A stretch of 64,000 nucleotides of DNA from Ceratothoa steindachneri (GCA_963969495.1 OZ018324.1:42716609-42780608), one strand, 5' to 3'; numbered from the stretch's first letter, positions 1-14,978 are shown. A program made the numbers and translations. The notes: generated from the sequence alone by a model not told the origin.

Positions 1-640
1 AAGAGGATCCGTGCATCATTCATGTAATCCCCGCGGGAGAAGCGGAAAGTAAGTCCACAACAATTTTATCATCGCTTTTATTTTAGTACACATTCAAATT
101 CTTCTTTAATTTTATGGTTGTCTCTAATAAACTATCAAGAATTTTTTTTTGTCCCTGTTAGGAATAATTGTCTGTGCACGGAAGTTGTTCTGAACATCTG
201 AACAGTGAATATTTTCAAATCCTTTTCAAAATTATTGCAGTATAGACAATTGAGCTATTGACCAAAATAAATATTTCTAGAGAGATATAAAGCAAGGACT
301 TGCATACTTCTAAGCACTATTAGTTTACTTCTAAGTTACATAAGTTCAGGACAATTCAACCTTCCTTGGTTGACAAGCCACATGCCCATCTCGTTGGGTT
401 CCCAATTAATATCTCCTTCCTTGTTATTTGTTCTCAACACGTGTCATGTCTAATAAATTGGCCATTTTTGTACAGGACTAAAAAGACTGTTCAGTTCTAG
501 TTGGTTTAAAAAAAATATGTACATTTTATTATTTATATTTTAAAATAATGCTGCCGAACTTGTCGTATGACAAGATGTGTGTATTTTCGTCATCCATCCA
601 AGCTACATGATACTTGTTCTGGGTTGTGGAAGATCTTACT
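1..640. other. AT-rich DNA, no gene seen
   Basis: No coding pattern, splice-site-bounded conserved exon or repeat was recognised here. The short open frames are low-complexity. Confidence 0.6.
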
Positions 641-1110
641 TTTCTTTGCTCCTTACTTCTATTCATTTTCAAGAGGAAATTTTAATTATAAAGTATACTA
701 AAATATTCTTTACTAAGATTAAAATTTTAAATCTGAAAAAAAGCAGCCATGGTTGGATTTTTAGAAATTTTCTGAACTTCCCCAATTATAACAATTTTAA
801 AAGGAACACTCAACTAAATTTCACCCCTTTCAAAATATCACGTTGCTAAAATATAGTTATAGAAGATATATAAAAATAAATTTTCGAAACTTCACCATTT
901 GAACTTCTTTGTGTTTTAAAAATTTACAAAATTTCGATACTTATATTTATTTCTGAACTTCACCATTTTTTGTGTTTATATTATAAAAGAATTATTAGAA
1001 ATAACTTTGATAAAAAAACATAAGTCATAACTAAACTAAGATGAAATTATTATTCAAATACTCAAAAAATCCCTTTCTTAAATTATAGAGTTAATGATGA
1101 TGATGATGAT
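640..1110 (+). repeat. Dispersed repeat, copy 1 (inverted partner at 58.6-59.0 kb)
   Basis: This stretch matches the reverse complement of 58590-59030 over about 400 bp. Shared landmarks include ACTTCACCATTTG, AAAATTTCGATACTTA, ATTATAAAAGAATTATTAG and AAGATGAAATTATTATTCAAA. Copy 1 carries an extra insertion of about 55 bp near 658-713. Both copies end in a GAT-trinucleotide run (here 1091-1110), the kind of simple-repeat tail found on some LINE 3' ends. No coding sequence is visible in either copy, so the element class is unknown. Confidence 0.7.
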
Positions 1111-3263
<2,153 letters not shown>

Positions 3264-5690
3264 GTTTATATGATAAATATTGACTTTCTTGATTAGGGCT
3301 ACAAGAGGATGCAGAAATTCACCAGATTCGTTCTGTTTTGTGTGTGGTTACTATGTTTGCCCTAAGCATGTATCACAAAAACTGTAAAAGATGCAAAGTA
3401 CTGGATTGCTTATAGACTGTACTCTGCAATGAGTATGGGTGACGGAGAAATTCATGAGCCCCTCATGTGATATGTGGAAGTTGTCGATAAAATTTAGATG
3501 CATGGCTGAGAGGTGCAAGAAAATATATGCCATTTGCTGTGCCGAGAGTTTAGCGATAGCCAAAAAATAATCACGATGATTGCCAATTTTGCATGATTGA
3601 CATATCAAAGTACAGAAAAGTTAATAGAAGAAAATCCCTTCCATATCCCAACATTTTATCCTCCATTGCATCTGTGCTACATGATGATACCTTATTGGTT
3701 CCATCGCTGCCAGAAAATGTAAATAAATGCTATCAAATTGTAAGCTACGAGTATATTCTTTGTAACAGAAACAATACTGAAATATTTAAAACATCTAGTT
3801 AAGGTTTCTTGTAATGTGATTACACATGCAATCCATGGTTATGATCCAGCTATTAAATGCATCTCTTTTTATATATATTTTTTCATGTAGAGGGTATGAT
3901 GAAAGTCTCATCAGGAGAGTCGGAAGGTTGTGACAATAAAGAAATGGTTGAAACGTTTGCCAAGAATGAGTACCTGCCCACTCTTTCCAAATCAACGTGA
4001 ACTGGATGATCTCATCAGGGACTTGGGTTTCACTAAGTCAGGAGCTGAACTTTTGGTATCCAGACTTAATAAATGGAATCTTTTGGGGGAGGACTGCATA
4101 TCAACAATATACAGGAAGCGCCATGAGGAATACAAAGTATACTTTGATATAAGTGAGCATCTCTGCTTCTTCAAAGATATTAATGGATTGTTTACAGCCA
4201 TTGGAATTGATCACAACCCTGAAGAATGGCGACTTTTAATAGATAGTTCTACAAAAAAAGCCTCAAACCTCTTTTACTACATAATGAGAACCAGTGTCCA
4301 TCCCTGCCTATAGCATACTCGGTAAAGATGAAGGAAGAACATGACGATGAAAAAGCTTCTCGAGAAGGTAACCTATACTAAGTTTAAATGGGATGTTTGT
4401 GGTGATTTTAAAATGCTTGCCTTCTTAACCGGGTAGCAGGGTGGGTACATCAATTAATCATGTTTTCATTGCCTATGGGACAGTAGGGCTAATCATGAAC
4501 ATTACCAGAAGGTTGAGTGGCCCACTTGAGATGACTTGCATCTAGGAAAACTAAATGTTTTTAGACACGCTCTTGTAGAGCCTGCCAAAGCTTTGCTACC
4601 TCTACTTTATATAAAGCTTGGTTTTGTCAAACAGTTTGGTGGAGAAGCATTTCAAGAGATTTGTCTACTCTTTCCCAGGATATAAGAGGCCAAAATTAAA
4701 GGTAGTATATTTACTGGACCGCAAGTAAGGAAAATGTTTAAGTCAGTACAACTTGAGAATGCAATGAGTTATGTCGAAAGTGAGGCAAGGTGTGCATTTT
4801 GAAATATAGTTAATAGATTCCTTGGTAAAAATAATATCCCAAACTACAAGCAGCTGGTAGCAAGTCCTTTAGAAAGTTAGAAGAATTTATGATGCAGAAT
4901 GTCACTAAAGGTGCACTTATGCATTCACATTTGGAGTTTTTTCTTGAAAGTTTGGGAGAAGAGATTAAAGAGCATGGTCAGCGGTTCCATGATGACTTTG
5001 CTGTAATGGATAAGAGATACCAAGAAAGAGAGGACAAAGCTATGATTTTTGATTTCATTGCATATGAGACAGTAGGGCTGATCATGAACATACCAGAAGG
5101 ATGAGTAGCCCCCTTGAGATGACTTGCAGCTAGGAAAACTAAATGTTTTTAGACACCCTATTGTAGAGCCTGCCGAAGCTTTGCTACCTTCACTTCATAT
5201 AAAGCTTGGTTTTGTCAAACAGTTTGGTGGAGAAGCATTTCAAGAGATTTGTCTACTCTTTTTAAAGCTATAAGAGGCCAAAGTTACTGGACCGCATGTA
5301 AGAAAAATATTGAAGTCAGTACAACTTGAGAATGCATTGAGTGATGTGGAAAGTGAGGCAAGGTGTGCATTTTCAAATATAGTTAATGGATTCCTTGGTA
5401 AAAATAAGGACCCAAACTACAAGCAGCTAGTAGCAAGTCGTTTAGAAAGTTAGAAGAGTTTATGATGCAGAATGTCACGAAAGCCGCACTTTTTGCATTC
5501 ACATTTGAAGTTTTTTCTTGAAAGTTTGGGAGAGCATGGTGAGCGGTTCCATCATGACATTGCTGTAATGGATAAAATATACCAAGGAAGATAGGACACT
5601 GCTATGATTGGCGACTATATAGGGTCACTGGTGCTTAAAAATCAAGGAGCTTACAGGAAAATAGCACGTTCTTCAGGGAACTTTTATTAG
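3264..5690 (+). pseudogene. Copy A of an uncharacterised multicopy arthropod gene family
   Basis: This decayed copy has the same protein layout as copy B (28.1-30.5 kb) and copy C (59.8-61.5 kb). The N-terminus has CRNSPDSFCFVCG near 3309-3347 and DDCQFC near 3571. The best block is 3971-4313, with an LIRDLGF motif, RKRHEEYKVYF and EEWRLLIDSS. The 3' part contains CGDFKMLAFLTG, a LYIKLGFVKQF block and the C-terminal DYIGSLVLKNQ region, ending at a stop near 5688. Stops and frameshifts are frequent. The interval 3719-3890 begins GT and ends TAG after a pyrimidine tract, so it looks like a retained intron. From experience the family is repeated in many arthropod genomes as uncharacterised proteins; its Cys pairs suggest zinc binding. 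Function is unknown. Confidence 0.75.
4478..5690 (+). repeat. Tandem duplication of about 589 bp inside copy A
   Basis: The segment 4478-5066 repeats at 5067-5690. For example CAGTAGGGCT occurs at 4481 and 5070, and AAGCTTGGTTTTGTCAAACAG follows in both. The first unit stops within the C-terminal coding region (after the AMIFDFI codons). The second runs on to the apparent natural stop. The units differ by point changes and small indels, so the duplication is not recent. Confidence 0.85.
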
Positions 5691-6876
5691 GTTATCTCTT
5701 ATAATCACATTTTCTCATTAGTTTAAAGAGGAATACAAGGACAAAATATTATCAGCTATTATTCATGGACAATGTAAATATGCTAAATAAAGTGAACTGT
5801 TGCAGCTATTTATGGTTATTAATAATATAAAAAATTCCAATTATCTCCATAAATATCGTTGCTATGCAATTTACAATGGTATTTCTGGAATCCGGTGGTA
5901 AAACTACCTTAGAAACACTAAAAGTATTTAAAGAAACAAAACTAGTGTTACCCAGCGTATAATCTTTTGCACATTTTTTTAGATTTGGGGGGAAATTTCT
6001 TCCTTTACAAGGCATGAGGCACTTTACTCTATGGAATTTACCCCTTTACATGGCCTCCTAGACGATATGCGAATATAAAGTTCATCTTATGGGATTAAAA
6101 ATAATTTCAGCTTTTCCATTTTAAGGATAGTGCTAAAGATCTTTTCTCTTATTTCAATGTTGCGGATGAGGAAGTCTTTACAAATTCACAGCCGGAACCA
6201 GCTCAGTAATCCGTAATTATTCAAATCTTAGATCTTCTTAATTCAGAAAATCTAAGAAGCCTTCAGAGTTTAGAAATAAGTGTTTCCACTAATAAGTTTG
6301 TCCAATGAATCGTTTTGCAGAATACAGAATGGGGAAAAATAAAAATCCAGTAGGATGAATCGTGTACAACACTCCATGTTCTTCGAGATTTATGAATACT
6401 TGATAATTTCTAGATATTTCTTTGGCATATCAGAACATCCTCTACATTTAACAAAATGGATTTATGAGGGCAACATATCCCTGAATTAACAACTAAAAAT
6501 ATATTTTAAACAATTTAAACAGCCTTGGATTTTATTGATATAATAAAAACCCGTCGACAAGCAGAGTCAACACTATTACGGATAACAGTCATTGGAAAAT
6601 GGTACTCCTCTCTTTAAACATTCTAATGCTGCTTTCCAAATTTCTATAGAAGCAATGTTTAAATAAGCAATTGAAGAAAAAAAAATTAAACGAAAAATAC
6701 TGAACCACTAGAACAATAATATAAGACTTCAGTAAAAGCATTGGTACAGAAATGAAGGCAAATAATGCCAGATGTTATGGTATATATTAATAATTTTAAA
6801 CATTGTGACTAAAAAAATATTTCTTCCTAAGAATAACCTTCTTGCTTCCTAAAACCTCGTTTCATCTCTCAACAAT
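5691..6876. other. AT-rich DNA, no gene seen
   Basis: No recognisable coding sequence or repeat. Open frames such as 5806-6015 (minus) have no family resemblance. Confidence 0.5.
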
Positions 6877-6881
6877 CTTAT

Positions 6882-8218
6882 TGTCGTAGAATAGGCCCTC
6901 GACGATATACTATATATAACTATTCGTTGAGGGAATTATTCTAATATTTCGAGTGCGTGGTAATTTGATTGACCGAGGTTAGTCCAGAAGGATGGTGGCC
7001 TGTAGAGGCTTATTTATCTTTAATATACTTAAGAAGTGGAACGGAGCACAAGGATAATAATATGTCTATCATTAATAAAATAGAGTTTTATTAATTAAAC
7101 TATCAAGAACACACACAAAAAAATGTTTACATAAACGGAGAATGGAAAGGGTCGTGGGAATATCTGACTAATCCGAGGATTAAGATTTGGAGAGATTTAA
7201 AAAATGGTAAACAAATAAAAATTAAAGGGGGAGAGAGGGTTTGCTAAACGATTTAAAGAACAGGGTAGCGTTGACAAAAGGGTTAGATGTTTAAAGGTAA
7301 TGCTCAGCTTACGTAATTACAAAGTTGTTGTGCAGAGGAAGACGATGCGAAGAAACCTTCGGTCCACTGGCGATTTCCAGCAGAAATGTTCTTCGGGGGG
7401 TTGTCCTTAACGGAGAAAAAGGACTGTCTTCGAAGAGTGAGAGCGAAGTTGGTCTCAGAAGTACGAGCGATCTTTGTGACAGCAAATCGGGGATGTTCTA
7501 GATGAAGAATGGAAGTTATTGTTGAAACCAAGCGTTCTCTTGAAGAACGTTAAAAAGGGGGGAATTAAATTATCCTGACGTGATGTCTTGGGAACGAGAA
7601 CAGTTTCTTGACAAACGGGCTTGAAGAACAATGGCTGGTCTAACGTTGTTCTCTTTCTGAACAACAAGGGGGGGGGTGAGAACCGTTTCTTGTTAAACGG
7701 GCTAAAAGAACAATGGCTGTTCTAACGTTGTTCTCTTTCTGAACAACAGGGGGGCCCTTATTGACTTGGCGTCTCAAAGGCACGAACCTTGGCACTCAAA
7801 GGATATTGTCCTTTTCTGGACAATAAGGTGGTTCTCGAGGTAAAGAGTTCCTATGTGCACAAGGGAGACCGGATCGGCGTGATGCCTCGCGAAGATAATC
7901 GGGATCTGCTCTTATTGGGGAATGCTATTGTATAAGTACCCGGAGCCGTCTCCATGGCGTAGGGAATAATTGAGTGGGAAAATTTGGGGAAATACCCCAG
8001 TTGCTCCTGGAAAAATACTTTATCTGCCCATAAGCTTAACTCAATCTGGCGAGATCAAAGCATGGAGGCGAAACGGGGGAATGAACCTCCTTGATTAAAT
8101 ATTGGCTAAAGTGGGCGATAACGCGCTTTGTTTCTTCTCGCAGATGCACGTGGGTAGCATGCCTTTCTAAATATGTGATAGCGGCTGAATTTATGCTGCC
8201 TCAGACCGTTCTATCACA
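6882..8218 (+). mobile_element. Solo LTR, family 1, copy 1
   Basis: The element starts TGTCGTAGAATAGG and ends GTTCTATCACA. These ends give the short imperfect inverted repeat TGTCGTAGAA/TGTGATAGAA, with TG...CA termini. It is flanked by the 5-bp direct repeat CTTAT at 6877-6881 and 8219-8223. A second copy lies at 25900-27204 with a different 5-bp duplication. No internal retrotransposon coding region adjoins it, so it is a solo LTR left by recombination. The 1.34-kb length is large for an LTR. The superfamily (Gypsy or BEL) cannot be told from the LTR alone. Strand is given by matching the copy at 25900, not by a known transcript. Confidence 0.85.
7596..7755 (+). repeat. Two minisatellite units of about 80 bp inside solo LTR 1
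   Basis: Each unit begins GAGAACmG and contains AATGGCTGkTCTAACG followed by GTTGTTC-TCTTTCT-GAACAAC, a 7-bp perfect hairpin, then a G run. The other LTR copy has four units at the same place. Confidence 0.85.
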
Positions 8219-8223
8219 CTTAT

Positions 8224-10250
8224 AATGCCACGTTTCTTAAATTCTTAGGTTTTGATGAAAAATATGAATCAAACTCGTTTTTAACCTCTTTTCTTGATGT
8301 CAACTTAATACCATCCATATGGTTCTGTAATAACCTAAATGAGCGATAATCAGGAGGAAAAAGATCAGAAAAATATAGATGCTTAAGTGATATTTCTCAC
8401 ACGAGTACCTCCGGAGATCTTTTGTCATTCTAGCTTTGTAAGGGCGGCTTTATTGGGATAGAGGAGGACACCCCTTCTCTTGAATAAGGAGGGTCGCGTT
8501 TGAGTAAATTTTAAAATTACGAAATTAATTTTAGAGGAGATTAGCATTAATTGTTTGATTGTTTTAACAGTTCGTAATGGAAAGGTCCTTTAATATCTTA
8601 CCATACACTTAACATGATCTTCTTTGAATGAATTCATCCTGTTAATTGTTGAGAAATTCTGCCTCCTTATTGTCCAACGAACGTGGCCGTTTAATATTAT
8701 GATAAGGGATCCACATATTATCACTATTAAAAAGCCTAAAAAGATAGTGGGCAAAGGTGTTGTGAAAGCAATGTCTCACAGCAAGCAGCACGTCGTTGTA
8801 GATTTGACCAAACACAATTCGTGTGGCAGCCATATTCCAATCACTGAGATCTTTCCAATCATTTTCATTTGGTGTATGACAGTCATATGGGTTATCGAAA
8901 TTTTGCTTTGAAAGTTTCCTATAAGTTGGATCAATATTTGTTATGACAACAGCTTTCAACTCGTGGAAGTCAAGTTCTTAAGGATGAAGTTCTTTTGGTC
9001 CGTCTTTAAGACGGAAATCCACACTTCGAAACGAGAAAATAATCTCATGCAACTTGTCTCATTTATTGCATCATCCTCATAAGTCCTCTAAATGGATTTT
9101 CCTGTTGTACTCGCATTTATACCCTTATGAATCTCATAGAGTAAAACCAGCCTAATGCGATCTCTAGTTGTGAAGACAGTTTATGAACAATATTCTTATA
9201 TTCTAAAAGAAAAAGGAATCCATTACTCATGTAGCATTCTTAAACGATAAAAAGCCGCACTACTTTAATAAATAATATCTAAAAATTCATTCTAGAAAAT
9301 CAGACATTATCCTCGTTCCAACCTCATATTTCAAGTTTGACTTATGTTGGTAAGAAATTATTTAATACATACCGAATTTGGCTTATGTAACAATGGTGAT
9401 ATATACTTAGGAAAATCCTTGCAATAATAAATTTACAGAAGATTTTTCTTATTTTTATACATCTCCAGCTCTTTTGTATAAAATAATGAAGGGATACAGC
9501 ATTGTTATCTTTTAGGACAATGAAGACAAATCAAATTAGCCTACAAAAGCACTAATGGCAAATAAAGCTCTGAAAAATGGAGAGAATGAATCTTAGCATT
9601 GTGTGAAAATATCTATTGGAAAATAAATTAATACAAAATTTGAAGCAATGATATATATAATTGAACCTGGAATTCAGAAAACACTGTGTCATACCCCAAA
9701 CAAACGGTAAAGCTGGAAAAGTGGATGCTAAGGTTTTAGCAATGGTTCTGCTATACAGAAGCTTCACGATAAAAACTAATCTTCTTGATAAAAATTACAG
9801 ATTAAGCAAACGTTCCAGAAGTTCCAGGAACATAATCCTTCACACCATTCTTGGGCAATATTAGCATGGGAATCATGAATTTCTACATATTATTCCAATA
9901 GCTTTTATAATGTGTAGTTAAAGAAAAACAAAAATGTTCAAGAGTAGTTGTCATTGTCCTTATTGCTCTTTACCGTTCGGTGAAAAACCACCATAGAGTA
10001 GAAGAACCTTTGGGCAGAAATCCCTAATGGATATAGACATTTAAAATCATCGGCGAATAGATCATAAGTAGTTTATGAAGTGCATGATTAGTATCAAGAG
10101 TCCAAGAAAGTTATGCATTTTTAGAATCTTTGCGCATGAATAGAATACAGTTAAAGAGTCGAACTTTTTCTACAAATAATTCCATCGATTTCAAAGACAT
10201 TTTCTCCAGAAGCCAAAGTCTATCTTAGATCCTTGACTAAAACTCGTTAG
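8224..10250. other. No recognised gene; overlapping ORFs near 8.6-9.0 kb
   Basis: A 105-residue minus-strand frame (8642-8959) overlaps a 95-residue plus-strand frame (8624-8911). Neither shows a domain I recognise. The rest is AT-rich with no feature seen. Confidence 0.4.
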
Positions 10251-10457
10251 GCAGAGCAGAATGAACTTATAATTAGGTGCATAGGATTATTAGATTTGTG
10301 AGTTTTTACCAAACCGTAGATATATGGAAGAGAAGCGTTGCTAGATTTAAATTTAGTAATTAAATCAGGAAATTTTTTAAAAGGGATCGAATATTTTTAT
10401 GAAAGTCACTGATAGTAGTTAATGTAGGGTATTTTTGTAAAACATCATAAGTAGATT
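10251..10457 (-). mobile_element. Inverted partial copy of a Penelope-like element
   Basis: This segment is the imperfect reverse complement of 10469-10675, the upstream part of the Penelope-like RT region. The two arms meet at CATCATAAGTAGATT / AATCTACTTATGATG, perfectly paired across an 11-bp centre. Past 10251 the arm no longer matches the element, so this copy is truncated. Head-to-head partial copies are a known arrangement for Penelope-like elements. Confidence 0.75.
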
Positions 10458-10721
10458 ATTAGAAGATGAATCTACTTATGATGTGCTACAAAAAGACCAT
10501 ACATTAACTACTAACAGTGAATTTAATAAAAATATTCGATTCCTTTTAAAAATAATCCCGATTTAATTACTAAATTTAAATCTAGCAACGCTTTTCTTCC
10601 ATATATGTACGGTTTGGTAAAAACTCACCATCCCAATAATCCTATGTGCCCCATTATAAGTTCATTAGGCTCTGCTTCATATTCCTGATCAAAATATCTT
10701 GTAAATCACTCATCTTCGCTG

Positions 10722-11179
10722 GTGGGGTCCATCTCCCAATCTCATATTAAAAATAGTTTTAAACTTATAGAGAAGTTTAATATAATTCCTTACTCCAATA
10801 ATTTCCTTCTTGTCAGCTTCGATGTTTGTTCTTTGTTTAATAAAGTTCCTTTAGACAATCTTCTTCCTCTCCTTTGTGATAAATTATATAATTTAGATCT
10901 CCCTGTACCGGTCAATACTTTCCTAAGGCTTATTTCTCTTGTGCTAAAAAATTTAAATTTTCATTTAATGACAAATTTTACCTTCAAAAATTGGGTCTAC
11001 CGATGGGGGGTTGTTTATCTCCCACTCTCTCTAATTTATATATAGAATTTTTTGAGACGTTATTCTTGTCCCAAATCATCGATTTTCCTATTGTATGGTA
11101 CCTTTACATTGATGATATTATATGTCTTTGGCCTTCCTCAAAAGACATTCATAATTTCCAAGGAATCTTAATTCTCTAG
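10722..11179 (+). pseudogene. PLE1 reverse transcriptase core
   Basis: Two overlapping frames (10722-11045 and 10991-11179) hold the RT palm. The D of FDVCSLF and the DD of YIDD supply the expected catalytic aspartates. The single frameshift between them lies near 10990-11000. The length is well below a full PLE protein because further breaks precede and follow. The start given is simply the first in-frame ATG, not a true start; homologous codons extend upstream to about 10570. Confidence 0.85.
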
Positions 11180-12352
11180 TCTATTGTATTAAATTTACAC
11201 TTGAAATTGAGAAAAATGGGACTCTTCCTTCTCTTCACCTTTTAATACATAGGACGCCGTCAGGTCTTAAATTCTCTGTTTATCGCAAACCGTCCAACTC
11301 CAGTTCATATATTCACTTTTATTCTTATCACAGTGTTAAAATTAAAAGATCTGTATTCACTTCTATGTTTCTGCGTGTATAAATCCTCGTTAGTCCGAAA
11401 TTTTTGGATAAGGAATTGTCCAATATCTTTGAAATAGGTAAAAAACTTTGTTACCTTCATTAATTTTTGCACACTTCATTAAACTTTGCTAAGAGAACTT
11501 TTGATAGAACTGATAACCCACTGGTTTTCAGTTATAAAAATTGTCTTATCTTTAAATACTTTGGACCATTTTTTGGTCTCACCCGTATTTTTAAGCAACT
11601 TAATATATCTGTAAATTTTAGATAGGAATCCACTTTATATAAAATGTTAGTCCACAATAATACACGGAAAAAAGGTGGAGTTTATTCTATAGAATGTTCT
11701 ATTTGCAATTTACCTTACTTCTGGTAAACTGGTAAATCTTTATGTACTAGAATTTACCAACATAAGTATAATATTAGAAGAGGTGAACTGAACGGCGCTT
11801 TATTTTTACATTTATCCGAAAATAACCACTCCATTGACTGAAACTCTGCAAAACTCCTTTATCATTCCACTGATTTCACAAACCGAAATATTGTCGAGTG
11901 TTCATTAATTGGCATGTTGCCTAAAAAAAATATCTTCCCAGGCTTATTTAAACTCCACCCTGTTTTAAAAAACACTTGTACTAAATGAAATAACTTCATA
12001 ATATAGCCTGTTGTCACTTTTTATTAGTCTAATATCACTCGCATTGCCTCCCCCACCACGTGTCTCTGCTAGGAACGTAGATTTACTCTTAGCCCTGAAT
12101 GTTGTAGTTCTAATGATACTCCTTTAAAATGTTTTTGTTTTTTTCACCCACTATTTCCATTCATATACACGGTGTTGTTGTGTGTATATCGTTTTTGGGA
12201 CGCATATGTCCGTTATTAGTTGCCTAATGATCTTTTTATTGGTAGTTCTCTGTCTTGTTATTGTTTTTTTCCATTGGTTTGTACTATGTGATGGGCGTTG
12301 CCTTCGTATTTATGTACCCTATATAAGGTTGTCTTTTCCATTTTTATGCTAT

Positions 12353-12395
12353 TCCTTGAAAATGAACTTGCAAATATAGTTTGAAAGTTCTTGGA
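12353..12395 (+). ncRNA. Hammerhead-like ribozyme motif, PLE1 3' end
   Basis: The order is CTTGAAAATGAACT, loop, AGTTTGAAAGTTC, then TTGGA. This parallels the motif at the other PLE ends (CTGAAGAGGACC, loop, GGTCGAAAGACGTC, TAGGA). The stem-II arms differ in sequence yet still pair (AACT/AGTT here, GACC/GGTC there). The catalytic CTGANGA box is degraded here, so activity is unlikely. Penelope-like elements are known to carry hammerhead motifs. Confidence 0.45.
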
Positions 12396-12439
12396 TTCAT
12401 CTTTTCAATTTCATTTTCATTTTACTCGAGAGTAAAGTA

Positions 12440-13340
12440 GGGCAAACTTGGAGGAGGTGTTTGTGAACTTGATTACTTGAGGGCGGTAGGCACAAGCCGG
12501 CTGCGAGTGGGGCAACTTTCTCGAACTTGTGTTTTGCGAGATGCGGGCCTCTTGTCCTAAGGAAGTCACCAAACGAACTTCGAAGGGGAAGAGATTTCTT
12601 TTTCACACTCGGCTTGAGCGAGCTAACGGGCCTCTTGTCTTTAAGAGGTCACCAGAAAAACTTCTAAATGGGGGTAGGAGATGATTTCTCCACACTCGGC
12701 TTAAGCGAGCTAACGGGCCTCTTCTCCTTAAGAGGTCACCAGAAGAACTTCGGAGGACGGCTTCTCCAATCCTTGATCCGTAGGCGAATGAGAAAGGCTG
12801 GCCTTGCCTCACCAGAATCTTCTCCTTGACTGGAAGATAGGGGTATAATGTCCAGCTCTTCCATGCCTTGCGACCGTCACTCACACTTCTTGAGTGAGAG
12901 ATCGTTGATTTGCACTCCTTTTAGGGAAGTCTAGTCTAACCAAATCTGTGTGTAATCCTGGAGCGGGTGCATATATACGCGGAGTTCTCCAAAACAGGGA
13001 GAGAGATTGAGACCTTCGGTAACCTTCGTTATCGGCCGTGACAACTTGAGCGTCTCCTTGCGGTAAAGTGTCAAAAGCAGGGATCAGCGGGCCAGACGGG
13101 CGACCAGTGGCGGGAGCCATAAAAGCGGTTCAAGGCGAATCCTACAAAGTAATCTTCCGACCCGAAGGGGGAAGGTGAGAGAAGATTGAGACGGCCAGGA
13201 GGTAGCCCCAATTTCAGCATCATGCCTCGGTGGGAATTTTGCGTAGACCTGGTGGTGAGTACAAAAAGGGTAAGTTTGGAAGAGGGAGAGGTTGTAACGG
13301 CTCGCTTTCTCTCCCGACGTAATATCTTAGGAGGTTGGGA
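12440..13340. repeat. GC-rich region with tandem repeats of about 87 bp, LTR-like
   Basis: Composition shifts sharply to GC-rich. Units starting CACACTCGGCTTrAGCGAGC occur at 12604 and 12691, with a more diverged unit before them near 12512-12603. Each contains GGGCCTCTT and a GTCACCAGAAr block. The style resembles the LTRs at 6.9, 25.9 and 40.3 kb, but I could not find paired termini or a target duplication. The minus-strand frames here are not protein-like. Confidence 0.55.
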
Positions 13341-14046
13341 AATAAAATTATTCTGATGGGATACCTCCACGCGTAATAACATTGTAACTATTCAGCCAAT
13401 TTAAACTAAATTTGAAACCATTATGTTGCTTTACATTCTTTTTCGTATGATATAACAAAGTCCTCCCAACGTTAGCCGCTGAATTGTTTTGTTTAGGCAA
13501 TAACATCATACCTTTTTCGCCCATTCTGACGAAATTTGAAACTCCCATGCTGTTTTACATTTGCCTTCGAATGATATAATTGCCAAGGTCTTGCAAAGAT
13601 AAGTCGGATATTATTGAAAGTTTTCATGGTCGTAAGGTCATAAATCAGAAAAAGTGAGAGCATGCGACTTTGGGCAGCTGACCTTGTTTTTTTAACAACT
13701 CAACACTAAAATAGAAGAAGGTTTCGTGCATCGTGCATTTTATAACTAATCGTAAATTTCCTGAATAACAGTAATATAAAATATATCATAGATGAATCGA
13801 AATGAGATTAGTCTCGAAGAATTTATGATGTAATTCTTTAAGACTTAATTCCTTGCTTCGATGAATTTCTTTGGAGCTTTTCGATGAAATTTTTCTTAAA
13901 ATCAAACTTAAGGCAAGGCGCTAAATGTAAAATGTATTTATAGAATTCATTATTAGGTCTTCGAAAGGTTATAAATCTAATCATTTTACCAATCATGTTT
14001 GCTAGTTTACATCCGACCTGGGAGAGGATCTGCGCTTAGAATTATT
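13341..14046. other. No gene seen
   Basis: AT-rich spacer without a recognised feature. Confidence 0.4.
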
Positions 14047-14109
14047 TATTTTATTACACTAACGCGTTTCGATATAGGGCGTAACGAAAGGCATTAGTGT
14101 AATAAAATA
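14047..14109. repeat. Long hairpin with 16-bp perfect stem
   Basis: TATTTTATTACACTAA at 14047-14062 is the exact reverse complement of 14094-14109. The inner part also pairs partly (TTTCG with CGAAA). Each arm read outward ends ...GTGTAATAAAATA, which resembles the AATAAA-bearing tail after the hammerhead motif of the PLE ends in this window. It may be a head-to-head junction of two small PLE-end remnants. Confidence 0.55.
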
Positions 14110-14263
14110 TTTTGAACAAGAACATTATTTTGGGTGGAGGTTATTCACGCGATGATCATCGAAGAGAAGGCGAATATACGACATACAGGGAGGATTAAAA
14201 AGAAATACAAAATTAGCTGTCTCTTTCAATAAACCATGCCATGATGAGAATAAACATACATAC

Positions 14264-14978
<715 letters not shown>

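Larger units (their letters stand above)
10469..12400 (+). mobile_element. Penelope-like retroelement (PLE1), degenerate
   Basis: Frame-broken translation gives a Penelope-type reverse transcriptase followed by a GIY-YIG endonuclease. The first RT block is at 10722-11000, with VSFDVCSLF and a KVPLDN motif. A frameshift near 11000 leads to GLPMGGCLSPTLSNLY (10994 onward) and the catalytic YIDD box at 11105-11116. Past the stop at 11179, further broken frames read SVYRKP-like and Cys-rich blocks. The GIY-YIG domain begins near 11677 (GVYSIECSICNLPYF) and continues through TGKSLCTRIYQHKYNIRRG. The 3' end near 12353-12395 carries a hammerhead-like motif. The combination of RT and GIY-YIG is diagnostic for endonuclease-bearing Penelope-like elements. 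Many stops show it is inactive. Confidence 0.9.

Noticed and set aside
3351..4201. Minus-strand ORFs across copy A
   Set aside because: Shadows of the plus-strand pseudogene, whose frames match copies B and C.
7304..7667. Minus-strand ORFs in the solo LTR
   Set aside because: They lie wholly inside the LTR and its minisatellite and are not conserved as protein between the two LTR copies.
8624..8959. Overlapping 95- and 105-residue ORFs
   Set aside because: No domain, no supporting splice context and no second copy in the window. Kept only as a note in the gap entry.
12397..13548. Chain of minus-strand ORFs in the GC-rich repeat
   Set aside because: The frames follow the 87-bp DNA repeat and show repeated peptides only because the DNA is tandem; no domain is visible.
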